Of a stretch of DNA of 21,136 nt, positions 7,594-14,537 are shown piece after piece. Below the pieces are notes generated by a model. The model was not told the origin of the DNA. It did not search any database and worked only from the letters and a program-made list of their open reading frames with translations. The position numbers and the translations under genes are program-made. The stretch covers positions 1-21,136 of the forward strand of contig JAJZZU010000010.1 of NCBI GenBank assembly GCA_021797365.1, given 5' to 3'. Each line of letters opens with the position of its first letter. Within the stretch, counting starts at the first letter, position 1. The DNA is from Pseudomonadota bacterium. Its GTDB lineage: Bacteria; Pseudomonadota; Gammaproteobacteria; Acidiferrobacterales; Acidiferrobacteraceae.

Positions 7594-7902
7594 GTGTCGC
7601 ATTTTCGATTCACCTCAGCGGTTCTGATCCCCGGCCTTGCCGTGGCCTCGTTTCTCTTCGGCGTGTCGCCCGCGTATGCCGCGTATGCACAAACGCACTG
7701 GAGACCTGAGTATCAACAACATCACGCCTTGCGGGACCATCGGCGCGTCGATCGTTTGACGGACCACATCCAGCGCGCCCGGGCGCGCCTCGAACGGGCC
7801 GAGGCCCATCATCACGCGCGGCGAGCGGAACGCATTGAGGGCCGCCTGGTGCGTCTGCGGGCTAAGCGAAATCGCGTGGAACAGCGTGCGGAGAGCCGAT
7901 AG
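7594..7902 (+). CDS. Small exported His/Arg-rich protein
   Basis: This 102-residue protein has a Sec signal (about residues 1-29, LIPGLAVASFLFGVSPAYA then AYA). The short mature part is dominated by Arg, His, Glu and Gln and is predicted to be one long helix or coiled coil (RLTDHIQRARARLERAEAHHHARR and following). It therefore acts in the periplasm. Clustered histidines (HH, HHH) could bind metal, but this is a guess. GTG at 7594 is chosen because AAGGAG lies 8 bases upstream and the signal peptide starts there. The next gene, a dihaem cytochrome, begins 2 bases after its stop, so the pair is co-translated; a chaperone-like or structural role for the cytochrome is possible but not shown. Confidence 0.75.
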   Translation: MSHFRFTSAVLIPGLAVASFLFGVSPAYAAYAQTHWRPEYQQHHALRDHRRVDRLTDHIQRARARLERAEAHHHARRAERIEGRLVRLRAKRNRVEQRAESR

Positions 7903-7904
7903 AT

Positions 7905-8702
7905 ATGGCAACCATCAAAACTTCCGCCATCGCCCGCGGTCTTGTGGCGGGTCTCGGCCTGTCCTTGGCCGCCTGCGCCCCAGCCTACGCCCACCATGCC
8001 GCGCCCGCCAAAGGCGCGGGGTTCCTGGCGCTCGCGCGCGACGGTCGTCGGATCTTCGACCATACGCCGCAGGTCGTACCTCGGTATGTCGGCAACGCCC
8101 TGAGCTGCTCGAATTGCCATCTCGGTTCCGGCAAAACACCGTTTGCCGCCCCCTTGTGGGGCGCTGCGGGCATGTATCCGCGTTACCAGGGTAAGGCGGG
8201 TCGCGTGGTGACGCTCGGGCAACGCATCCAGGAGTGCTTTTTGTTTTCGGAGCGCGGCACGGCGCCGTCTTTAAACGGCCACACCGTCCGCGCGATCGAG
8301 GCCTACGCTCACTATCTCGCCTATCGCCACGGGAACGTCATGGTTGGGTATCCGCCCGCCGGCACCGGCTATGTCGCCCCACTCAAGACCACGGCGGGGT
8401 CCGTGGCCGCGGGCCGCACGGAGTTCCGCTCCCACTGCGCGGTCTGCCATGGTGCCCGCGGCCAAGGCGAAATGGTGGCGTTCTTGCATCGATACGCGCC
8501 GCCACTATGGGGCCCCAGGTCGTTTGCCGTCGGGGCCGGCATGAGTAAGCCCGTGGTCGCCGCTAGGTTCATTTGGGCCAATATGCCGTATGGGCACGGC
8601 CGCACCTTGTCGCCGCAGGTGGCGCGCAACATCGCGGACTTCGTGGACAGCCATGCACGGCCGAAACCTCGTGAAGCCCTATCTCGGTTGTGGAAAAAGT
8701 AA
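7905..8702 (+). CDS. Dihaem cytochrome c, thiosulfate dehydrogenase (TsdA)-like
   Basis: The 265-residue exported protein has two c-type haem motifs, C68SNCH72 and C178AVCH182. Between them TLGQRIQECF supplies Cys111, which matches the unusual Cys axial ligand of haem 1 in TsdA. N-M227-P near the C-terminus could be the second ligand of haem 2. TsdA oxidises two thiosulfates to tetrathionate in the periplasm, passing electrons to other cytochromes. The N-terminus is a signal peptide ending AYA at residue 29. LAAC at 21-24 also fits a lipobox, so it may be membrane-anchored. ATG 7905 has GGAGAG 9 bases upstream. Related SoxD/cytochrome c families share this fold, so the thiosulfate substrate is an inference from the QRIQxC motif. 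Presence on a mobile element suggests a transferable sulfur-oxidation trait. Confidence 0.83.
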   Translation: MATIKTSAIARGLVAGLGLSLAACAPAYAHHAAPAKGAGFLALARDGRRIFDHTPQVVPRYVGNALSCSNCHLGSGKTPFAAPLWGAAGMYPRYQGKAGRVVTLGQRIQECFLFSERGTAPSLNGHTVRAIEAYAHYLAYRHGNVMVGYPPAGTGYVAPLKTTAGSVAAGRTEFRSHCAVCHGARGQGEMVAFLHRYAPPLWGPRSFAVGAGMSKPVVAARFIWANMPYGHGRTLSPQVARNIADFVDSHARPKPREALSRLWKK

Positions 8703-8732
8703 GCCCATCGACCCAGCAAGGAGGATCCCGTC

Positions 8733-9551
8733 ATGGAAAATCAGCTACCCAACGACAAGCGACTAACCGTTGCTGACGTTCTGGCGGGACGCATCCCCGC
8801 GCCGACACGAGGCAAGGTGTACGTCACAGCCAGCATCGAAGACGGTGACCCCACCATTGTGCGGCTGTCTGGCACCGATCCCGTGGTCTGGTTGAATGCA
8901 AAATACCGTGCCGACTACGGATCGCCTGAGGATTTTCTGGTAAGCGACATGCAGGCGGGCGCCCATGATGGGTTGTCGCTGTTGTCGTCCGGCGTGTTTC
9001 TCTGGATCGACAACAAGATGGTCTTGTTGCGTCGTGATGCCAAGGCACAGAGTCTCGCCGGATACTGGACGGAACCGGCCGGACGCTGCGATGCCTTGCC
9101 GCTGAAAACCGGGCTGCGCGAACTAAACGAAGAACTGTTGGTATTGAGCGGTGGCGCAAAACTGGCCTTTGTGTACGACGAGGCTCTCGCAGACGAGGCG
9201 GTTGCCATCAAAAAATCCCAGGGAGGTTTGGGCACACCGATAGAGCTTGCACAGTTAGAGGTTCCGGACCATGGAGACAGTCCATACCTTATTCGAATAG
9301 CGTTCGTTTATCTGGATGGCCGCCTGGCAGAAACGATTCTGGGACCGCACTTCTTCAACCGACGACACAATACCCTCGAGGTGCGGATGCCGCTGTCATT
9401 GTCTCCCCAATGCGAGGATGTCGCCTTGGCCGACGGCGAACCGTATGGACGTGATGTCGGACTCTTTGCCCCCAGTGATCTGACAGGCGACCTGTTGACG
9501 CCGTGTCTAGCCCATTACGCCAAACTGTCCTCGTGCCGACCCGCCATGTAG
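8733..9551 (+). CDS. NUDIX-like protein with divergent NUDIX box
   Basis: A 272-residue protein with the signature half of a NUDIX box, R129-E-L-N-E133-E134-L. It sits in the expected frame after VFLWIDNKMVLLRRDAKAQSLAGYWTEPAGRCD, which is a normal NUDIX strand-loop layout. However, the upstream half is altered: the Gly-x5-Glu element and the x7 spacing do not fit (about two residues short with no matching Glu), and the Gly after EE is Leu. Metal-binding glutamates E130, E133 and E134 remain, so activity may be kept. The long N-terminal region (1-85) is an extra domain without recognised motifs. ATG 8733 has a perfect AAGGAGG upstream. It lies 30 bases after the cytochrome gene and 11 before the methyltransferase gene. 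Substrate unknown. Confidence 0.8.
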   Translation: MENQLPNDKRLTVADVLAGRIPAPTRGKVYVTASIEDGDPTIVRLSGTDPVVWLNAKYRADYGSPEDFLVSDMQAGAHDGLSLLSSGVFLWIDNKMVLLRRDAKAQSLAGYWTEPAGRCDALPLKTGLRELNEELLVLSGGAKLAFVYDEALADEAVAIKKSQGGLGTPIELAQLEVPDHGDSPYLIRIAFVYLDGRLAETILGPHFFNRRHNTLEVRMPLSLSPQCEDVALADGEPYGRDVGLFAPSDLTGDLLTPCLAHYAKLSSCRPAM

Positions 9552-9562
9552 ACGGTCCCAGC

Positions 9563-11026
9563 ATGACGACAGAGACGGTTGAGATGTCCGCCCTACCGAA
9601 CCGAATAGACGATCTGAAGACGGATACCCGCGTGCCGACCCTGGACATACATTGCGGAGACGTCATCGAGCGGTTGCGCCAGATTCCCGAGGCAAGCGTG
9701 CATATGATCGTGACCAGCCCCCCGTATTGGGGCTTGCGCGACTACGATCTCGATCCGGTGGTTTGGGCGCCGGTACGTTATTGCCCGATGCCAGGCTTGC
9801 CAGACCATTCGGTTCCCCCTCACGCCGATCCCGATCGTTTTGCCGCCGGCTGCGCCCACGACTGGACCGAGTGGCGGGAGAATCACGATCAGCGCGAGGC
9901 GCACTTGTCCGGAAAGACGCGGACCTCGGAGCGGTATTACGGCGACGATCCAACCCGTCGTTTCGATGGTAACCACCAGAAGCACAGCCACGGCCAATTC
10001 TGCCGTCTGTGCGGGGCTTGGCGAGGGTGTTTGGGTCTGGAGCCTACGGCGGATCTCTATATCGGCCATCTGGTGCAGGTGGCGCGGGAATTGCGGCGCG
10101 TCCTGCGTCCGGACGGGACCTTGTGGTTGAACTTGGGTGACTCCTATATGGCTGGCCACCAGGGCAGGCGCGCATCGGACAAGAAAGGTCTTGCGCACGC
10201 AACGAGTGCCCGGCCAGGCACTTCGAGGGGATTGAAGCCCAAGGATCTGGTCGGTGTTCCCTGGCGCGCCGCCTTTGCCCTCCAGTCGGATGGCTGGACA
10301 TTACGTTCCGACATTGTTTGGGCCAAAACCAACCCCATGCCGGAATCCGTCCGGGATCGCTTGACGCGCAGCCACGAAATGATGTTCCTATTGGCGCCCT
10401 CCCATCGTTATTTCTATGACAACGTGGGTATCCGTGAGCCCCATAAAGCCGTGCCCGTGGCGCGCATAGGGCGTGGGCGTAGCCAATCCCACAAATGGCG
10501 GGATGGTGGCCCAGGTCGGCAGTCGATCGGCCTATCATTGGCGAGAGCGTTGCATCCGGACGGGTGCAACAAGCGTGATGTTTGGACATTCGCTGTTGCG
10601 CGATGCCGCAAGGCCCACTTCGCGACTTTTCCGGTTGCCCTGGTCGAGCCCGCGATCAAGGCGGGGACGCCTGATGGCGGCGTCTGCGCCCATTGTGGGC
10701 GCCCCGCGCGACGCACGATGGCCTACGTCAAAGGGGACGCTCCCGCTTCCCACCGGGGATCGAGCTTTGTGCGCGGCAAAACGCGCGCGGCCCAGGAAAT
10801 CCTGCGCCCGGTATCGCAGTGCGCGCGAACGACCGCCATTGTCTGCCAGGGATGGGCGCCAGACTGCTCTTGCCATGCCCCGCTCGTGCCCGCAACCGTT
10901 CTTGATCCATTCGCGGGATCTGGTACCACAGCGATTGTGGCGCGCCGTTTGGGGCGTTCTTCGATCTTGATTGAAGCCAGCCCGGAGTATGTAGCGGAGT
11001 TCCTGCAGCCGTTGCTTGCGGTGTAG
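9563..11026 (+). CDS. Site-specific DNA methyltransferase (SPPY type), orphan
   Basis: The 487-residue protein has the catalytic TSPPYWGLRDY motif (residues 51-61) near the N-terminus and the AdoMet-binding motif DPFAGSGTT (448-456) near the C-terminus. This is the beta-class order of amino-methyltransferases, which make N4-methylcytosine or N6-methyladenine. Other family marks are LRRVLRPDGTLWLNLGDSY, DLVGVPWRAAFALQSDGW and WAKTNPMPESVRDRLTRSHE. Two Cys pairs (CRLCGAWRGCLGLEPT and CAHCGRPARR) suggest zinc-binding inserts, as in phage-type members. No restriction gene is adjacent, so this is probably an orphan methyltransferase for self-protection or regulation. ATG 9563 is favoured; GTG 9503 would overlap the NUDIX gene, and ATG 9584 is also possible. 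Ribosome binding sequence is weak at all three. Confidence 0.93.
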   Translation: MTTETVEMSALPNRIDDLKTDTRVPTLDIHCGDVIERLRQIPEASVHMIVTSPPYWGLRDYDLDPVVWAPVRYCPMPGLPDHSVPPHADPDRFAAGCAHDWTEWRENHDQREAHLSGKTRTSERYYGDDPTRRFDGNHQKHSHGQFCRLCGAWRGCLGLEPTADLYIGHLVQVARELRRVLRPDGTLWLNLGDSYMAGHQGRRASDKKGLAHATSARPGTSRGLKPKDLVGVPWRAAFALQSDGWTLRSDIVWAKTNPMPESVRDRLTRSHEMMFLLAPSHRYFYDNVGIREPHKAVPVARIGRGRSQSHKWRDGGPGRQSIGLSLARALHPDGCNKRDVWTFAVARCRKAHFATFPVALVEPAIKAGTPDGGVCAHCGRPARRTMAYVKGDAPASHRGSSFVRGKTRAAQEILRPVSQCARTTAIVCQGWAPDCSCHAPLVPATVLDPFAGSGTTAIVARRLGRSSILIEASPEYVAEFLQPLLAV

Positions 11027-11103
11027 AGTGCGGTATAGTGCATCTGCACTATGCCCTATGCTGTGCTATAGTTTTCTTGTCGTGAAGCATAGAGGCTGTC
11101 GCC
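11027..11103 (+). promoter_or_regulatory. Promoter/operator region upstream of the second methyltransferase operon
   Basis: The 77-base gap holds an AT-rich stretch with a likely -10 TATAGT at 11067-11072. The position of a -35 box is occupied by the end of an 18-base palindrome (11035-11052), so a bound repressor would block it. CTATGC occurs at 11049 and 11056 in tandem, and its reverse complement GCATAG occurs at 11087. AGTGCGGTATAGTG at 11027-11040 recurs with one change at 13359-13372 before the next operon. AGAGG at 11091-11095 is the likely ribosome binding site for the ATG at 11104. Confidence 0.6.
11035..11052. repeat. 18-bp perfect palindrome (8-bp arms, TC spacer), likely operator
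   Basis: ATAGTGCA-TC-TGCACTAT is a perfect inverted repeat. Allowing one T/G mismatch it extends outward to GG and CC arms. It overlaps the expected -35 position of the promoter in front of 11104, which is the placement of a dimeric repressor site. It is not followed by a T run and is not a terminator. Confidence 0.7.
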
Positions 11104-11493
11104 ATGTCGCGAAATCATAGTAACGCGGAGAAACGAGCCGCGCTGGTCGAAAGGCTGATCATCGAAGATCCGGGCCGCGGTCCGCGATGGAAGGCCTTTG
11201 TTGCCGATCATCGGGGTTTGAGCGGCGCGGAAGTGGAGCGCTCGATCGCGGGGATCATGGTCCGCGCTCTGGCAAATGCCGACCCATCCGATACCCGGAC
11301 TATGGTGCAAGGCATCGCCTCTGTCGGCGCCGCTTTAGCCTTTGCCGTCAAGATCCGGCTGCCGTGCGGGCATCGCGCCACCAGTATGGCGGCAGAGTAC
11401 GACGAAACGGTCTCCTTGGTGGATTTACGGTTAGCCTGTTCGGCAGAAGGTTGCCCGAACCATTTCCCGGATCCCCTTTTCGATGAAGAATGA
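11104..11493 (+). CDS. Hypothetical protein, 129 aa, first gene of methyltransferase operon
   Basis: I do not recognise this protein. It is mostly helical (EKRAALVERLIIEDPGRGPRWKAFVADH, then AEVERSIAGIMVRALANADP). The C-terminal part is Cys-containing: LPCGHRATSM, then LACSAEGCPNHF. The pattern CGH ... C-x4-C may be a small metal site. ATG 11104 follows AGAGG at 8 bases and the promoter/operator described above, so it is the first gene of its operon. Its last 11 bases overlap the start of the second methyltransferase, so the two are translationally coupled. It might assist or regulate the methyltransferase, but only position says so. Confidence 0.75.
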   Translation: MSRNHSNAEKRAALVERLIIEDPGRGPRWKAFVADHRGLSGAEVERSIAGIMVRALANADPSDTRTMVQGIASVGAALAFAVKIRLPCGHRATSMAAEYDETVSLVDLRLACSAEGCPNHFPDPLFDEE

Positions 11494-12796
11494 GTTGGCT
11501 TTGCCGGACGCATCGGCGCAAGGCGTCGCCACGTTACACACCGGTAATGTCGCCGCCGTCTGCGCGGATCTCCCGGCGTGTTCAGTGGATGCTGTGCTGT
11601 GTGATCCACCGTATCACCTCACCGAGAATTCCCGAAAAGGAAGCCGTCAGAATGCCGGGCGCGAGACCCCGTATGGCCGCCATGGCCTAGGCACCGACCG
11701 TCGCGGATTCATGGGGCAGACATGGGATGGCGGGGATGTCGCGTTTCGTCCCGAGACATGGGAGGCCGTCATGCGAGTAATGAAGCCTGGCGCCTATCTT
11801 CTGGCCTTTGGCGGCTCTCGCACCTTCCACAGGCTCGCGGTGGCCCTTGAGGATGCCGGGTTTCTTCTGGTTGATACCCTAATGTATCTCTATGGGACAG
11901 GTTTTCCCAAGGCTCGCGATGTGGCGCGTGACATTGATCGCAAAAAAGGCGCCTCACGCAACCACGCGGCCCCTCCTTACCAGCCACCCGGCATGACGAC
12001 TCCCTGGAATCTTCAGAACGCCAAAGATGCTCGCGCGGTTAACGTCTTTGCGTCCCCTCGGAATACCGCGCGCCTTCTACCGGAATCGCCGGAGGCCCGC
12101 CAGTGGGATGACTACCGCACCGTCCTGAAACCGGCCTTCGAGCCCATCCTGCTGTTTCGGAAGCCCGGAGAGGTGTCTTATGCGGACAATGTCCTGCGAT
12201 GGGGCTGCGGGGCACTCAATATCGGCGGGTGCCGCATTCCGGTGACCGATCGCCCCGAATCTGCCACGCCTGCAGCGGGACGGTATCCCGCCAACGTCAT
12301 CCTCGACCCCGAGGCCGCCGCACTCCTGGATGCCCAGGCCGGGATTCGCAAAAGCGGCGCCATGTGTCAGGGAACCATACGCAATCGCTGCACCAGTCAT
12401 TCCTTTGGCGCGATGTCCGAATGCGCCGCGAAGCGAGATTTTTTTGCCAGCGAGGGGGGAGCCAGCCGGTTCTTCTATACCGCGAAGGTCTCGACCGCCG
12501 AACGGCAGGCGGGCATGGGCGATCACATCAATGATCACCCGACCTTGAAACCGCAGGACCTCATCCGGTATCTGGCCACCCTTCTTCTGCCGCCAGCGCG
12601 CACCGATGGCGCCCCACGGCGTCTCCTGGTCCCGTTTTCGGGGGCCGGGTCAGAGATGATCGGAGCCCTCCAGGCGGGATGGGAGGATGTCCAGGGTATC
12701 GAGCAGCAGCCCGATTACCAATCCATCGCGGAACGCCGTATCCGGCATGCCGGTTTCCCGGTCGTGCAAGGAAACGTCGGATTCCCTCGGAAATGA
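11483..12796 (+). CDS. DNA methyltransferase (DPPY type), orphan
   Basis: The 437-residue protein has the catalytic motif C-DPPY-HLTE (DPPY at 41-44) and a C-terminal AdoMet motif LVPFSGAGSEMIG (about 382-394), the beta-class order of N6-adenine or N4-cytosine methyltransferases. It also has VMKPGAYLLAFGGSRTFHRLAVALEDAGF, LKPAFEPILLFRKP, and the ASRFFYTAKVS...HPTLKPQDLIRYL block typical of phage and mobile-element enzymes. No endonuclease gene lies next to it. The target site cannot be read from sequence. The ATG at 11483 overlaps the previous gene by 11 bases, and its stop overlaps the start of a small membrane protein gene (ATGA), so the three genes form one operon. It is clearly different from the 9563-11026 methyltransferase, not a duplicate. 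Confidence 0.93.
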   Translation: MKNELALPDASAQGVATLHTGNVAAVCADLPACSVDAVLCDPPYHLTENSRKGSRQNAGRETPYGRHGLGTDRRGFMGQTWDGGDVAFRPETWEAVMRVMKPGAYLLAFGGSRTFHRLAVALEDAGFLLVDTLMYLYGTGFPKARDVARDIDRKKGASRNHAAPPYQPPGMTTPWNLQNAKDARAVNVFASPRNTARLLPESPEARQWDDYRTVLKPAFEPILLFRKPGEVSYADNVLRWGCGALNIGGCRIPVTDRPESATPAAGRYPANVILDPEAAALLDAQAGIRKSGAMCQGTIRNRCTSHSFGAMSECAAKRDFFASEGGASRFFYTAKVSTAERQAGMGDHINDHPTLKPQDLIRYLATLLLPPARTDGAPRRLLVPFSGAGSEMIGALQAGWEDVQGIEQQPDYQSIAERRIRHAGFPVVQGNVGFPRK

Positions 12797-13038
12797 GGGC
12801 GATACGCCGCCACGAGGCGGTCGGCTGGACGGCGGGCGTCTTGAGCGTCGTCGGGACCGTCGTCTTGGCCTTGGCACCCAAACCCGACGTGGTCGGGACT
12901 GTCTGGCTCTTCTGGACGGCCTCGCAGGTGCTGTGGATCTGGTACGCCCGCGAGACCGACTCGCGCCCGCTTCTGTGGGCACAGATCCTGTATCTCACGA
13001 TCGATGGTGTGGGGTTGGCGCGGTGGTGGACGGGCTGA
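12793..13038 (+). CDS. Small inner-membrane protein, 81 aa
   Basis: The ATG overlaps the methyltransferase stop (ATGA). After a short basic N-terminus (MRAIRRHE) there are three hydrophobic stretches: about 9-27 (VGWTAGVLSVVGTVVLALA), 34-50 (GTVWLFWTASQVLWIWY) and 58-77 (RPLLWAQILYLTIDGVGLARWW). The layout and the terminal G-x-x-RWW resemble short PnuC-like membrane proteins found in phages and plasmids, in which the segment ends near LWRWW. The short length means it could only be part of a multimeric transporter or an accessory protein. Function unknown. Confidence 0.7.
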   Translation: MRAIRRHEAVGWTAGVLSVVGTVVLALAPKPDVVGTVWLFWTASQVLWIWYARETDSRPLLWAQILYLTIDGVGLARWWTG

Positions 13039-13042
13039 TCTG

Positions 13043-13303
13043 TTACAGTAATTCGTCTTCTTGGTTTGCGCGCCGTTCTTGCACAGATTGTTCCCCGAAA
13101 TACCGGCGAGGATTTCCGCACATCCAGCACGAGCAGGGCGTCGGGGTATTGATGGCGCGCGCGATATTCTGAGGCGGTTCGGTCGATAAGTCTCGCCCCC
13201 AATGGAAACGCCGCTTGGCGCGCAGCCGCCCGCGATGATGACGGCGGACGGCGCGCGCGGATCGGGCTAATGGTCGCCCAGTAAGAGAACCGGAAAAGCT
13301 CAT
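13043..13303 (-). CDS. Small CSCxMCGNPRR-motif protein, 86 aa
   Basis: This is the only convincing minus-strand gene in the window. The N-terminal half is very basic (Arg/His-rich, residues 10-37). The C-terminal half has PCSCWMCGNPRRYFGEQSVQERR (57-67 for the Cys/Arg core), in which C57, C59 and C62 with a following NPRR recall a short conserved motif in many small phage, plasmid and genomic proteins of unknown function. The Cys cluster with basic residues suggests zinc binding and nucleic-acid contact. It fills the only gap without a + strand gene, converges tail-to-tail with the 12793 gene, and starts near a divergent promoter region. AGTATA at 13311-13316 reads TATACT on the minus strand, close to the ATG, so the mRNA may be leaderless. 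No clear ribosome binding site is seen. Confidence 0.6.
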   Translation of the reverse strand: MSFSGSLTGRPLARSARAVRRHHRGRLRAKRRFHWGRDLSTEPPQNIARAINTPTPCSCWMCGNPRRYFGEQSVQERRANQEDELL

Positions 13304-13358
13304 CCGACAAGTATAGGGCGATTCCGGCGGGACGGAAAGTGGCTATGCCCCGTCATAC

Positions 13359-13397
13359 AGTGCGGTATATTGACATGGTGTTGTGTTATGTTATCCT
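13359..13397 (+). promoter_or_regulatory. Promoter of the long accessory operon
   Basis: A perfect -35 box TTGACA (13370-13375) is followed after 16 bases by TATCCT (13392-13397), giving a start of transcription around 13404 and a leader of about 30 bases before the ATG at 13433. AGTGCGGTATATTG (13359-13372) overlaps the -35 and matches 13 of 14 bases of 11027-11040 in front of the methyltransferase operon. CTATGCCC at 13343-13350 also matches 11049-11056. This implies a common regulator for the two operons. Confidence 0.6.
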
Positions 13398-13432
13398 GCG
13401 GGCTGGATACCAAAAACGGGGGAGGAAGCATT

Positions 13433-13846
13433 ATGGCGCGGTACGTCTGTAAGCGGCAGGACCAAAACGAAGCGCAGGGATGTCTGGCACCGCCGGACGG
13501 TATCGGCGGTCTTTCCGAAGTTGTCGTTGCGGTTGATATTCCGCGCTATGCCCGGCGTGGTTGCAGCTTTGTCGCGGTCTATCGGCGCGACAAACCAAGA
13601 GGGCCTTTGACATGCCTTTTGCCGGGCAGCGAGGTCCCTGGTACCGGGCAGATGGCCGCCCGCATCTTTTTGGAGTCCATGGGCTGGGCTGTGCGGTCCA
13701 TATCCACGCTGAAACGCCAACCAGCGAAGCGTTTGGGCTGGCGGCAGGATCCAGACACCGCCCCCGCGGATCTTGCCGATCCCGATGATCTTGCGGATCT
13801 CTGTGCGGTCGAGAGCGACGGCGCCGCGGACGCATGGGAGGCTTAA
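13433..13846 (+). CDS. Hypothetical protein, 137 aa, first gene of accessory operon
   Basis: I do not recognise this protein. ATG 13433 has an excellent ribosome binding site (GGGGGAGGAAG) and lies about 30 bases after the predicted promoter start; an upstream in-frame TTG at 13370 falls inside the -35 box and is rejected. The protein begins MARYVCKRQDQNEAQGC and has a strand-rich middle (SEVVVAVDIPRYARRGCSFVAVYRRD). Then come a helix (GQMAARIFLESMGWAVRS) and a low-complexity acidic tail (DPDTAPADLADPDDLADL). No signal peptide or membrane segment. The stop overlaps the next start (TAATG), so it leads a coupled series. Confidence 0.78.
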   Translation: MARYVCKRQDQNEAQGCLAPPDGIGGLSEVVVAVDIPRYARRGCSFVAVYRRDKPRGPLTCLLPGSEVPGTGQMAARIFLESMGWAVRSISTLKRQPAKRLGWRQDPDTAPADLADPDDLADLCAVESDGAADAWEA

Positions 13847-14313
13847 TGGACAACTTGGCAAGAACAGGCAGTCGCCCGTGCGGTCATGGCTGCCCGGAGT
13901 TTGCCGAACAATCCCAAGGGGCCTCAATGAAGACCACACCAGAAATTTTGAGCACCCACGAAAACCGCCGCGACATTCTCGCCACCTTTGCGCAGGTCTG
14001 TGCGACGCGAGCCGCCCGCAATGCACGCGCTGCGAAACGTACAACCAACGAGAAGGATTACGCGTCCGTCAATTATCTCGCCGCGCGCGCCGCGCAGGCG
14101 GCGGCGTGTGTGCAGGATGCGCCCACAGACGTGTTGGCGATTCACCATGCCTCCGAGGCCGCCCGATATGCCGTTGAGGTCGTCCGCGCTTACTACACCT
14201 TACATCTCGGGAAACGCTGCGGGGAAATCGTAGCTCGCGATGAGCACGCCCGACAAATCGAGGAGTTATGCGCGTTTCTTCGGAAAGAAACAGGGAGTGT
14301 GCCATGTCCTTAG
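13846..14313 (+). CDS. Hypothetical Ala-rich helical protein
   Basis: I do not recognise this protein. Two starts are plausible: ATG 13846, overlapping the previous stop (TAATG) with GGGAGG 4 bases upstream (155 residues), and ATG 13927 with AAGGGG 5 bases upstream (128 residues, MKTTPEILSTHEN). The overlap style of this operon favours the first. The core is helical and rich in Ala and Arg (RRDILATFAQVCATRAARNARAAKRT, then YLAARAAQAAACVQ and ASEAARYAVEVVRAYYTLHLGKRCGEIVA). It looks like a four-helix bundle of the cytoplasm. The stop lies inside the next gene by 10 bases. Confidence 0.7.
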   Translation: MDNLARTGSRPCGHGCPEFAEQSQGASMKTTPEILSTHENRRDILATFAQVCATRAARNARAAKRTTNEKDYASVNYLAARAAQAAACVQDAPTDVLAIHHASEAARYAVEVVRAYYTLHLGKRCGEIVARDEHARQIEELCAFLRKETGSVPCP

Positions 14314-14537
14314 CCTCTGTCCGCCAATTCTATGGAGTCCCCGCTTACCGCGGCACTGCCATCCTGTACACCGGTGGCGATACGCCGCGCCAAGGGGTCA
14401 TCGTATCCGCTACAACGTGCGGCCGTCTGCGGATACGGTGGGACGATGATCCCTCTGAGCACCGCGCGATCCTACATCCGACCTGGGAGGTTCAGTACCT
14501 GCCGGAGACGCCGGACGATGGGGAGGGCCCGCGATGA
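14304..14537 (+). CDS. Conserved small plasmid/phage-type hypothetical protein, 77 aa
   Basis: The protein runs SVRQFYGVPAYRGTAILYTGG..PRQGVIVSATTCGRLRIRWDD...HPTWEVQYLPE. This pattern (VPAxRG, a strand with G-x-I-V-S-A, LRIRWDD, HPTWExxYL) is one I recall from short proteins of phages and plasmids, with no known function. It looks like a small beta-barrel. ATG 14304 has AGGGAGTG upstream and overlaps the previous gene by 10 bases. An earlier in-frame ATG at 14268 lacks this spacing. It overlaps the protease-like gene downstream by four bases (ATGA). Confidence 0.75.
   Translation: MSLASVRQFYGVPAYRGTAILYTGGDTPRQGVIVSATTCGRLRIRWDDDPSEHRAILHPTWEVQYLPETPDDGEGPR

Noticed and set aside
7905..8702. 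The dihaem cytochrome as a SoxA or cytochrome oxidase subunit
   Set aside because: The QRIQxC segment between two CxxCH motifs and the overall 265-residue layout fit TsdA better; no sox or oxidase genes are near.
11035..11052. The palindrome as a transcription terminator for the first methyltransferase gene
   Set aside because: The arms are AT-rich and no T run follows; the site sits in a promoter position, so an operator is more likely.
12561..13310. 249-codon minus-strand frame across the methyltransferase end and small membrane gene
   Set aside because: Its translation is low-complexity Arg/Pro/Ala-rich with no recognisable domain, and it overlaps two better-supported genes; only the 13043-13303 frame in a different phase carries a conserved-looking motif.
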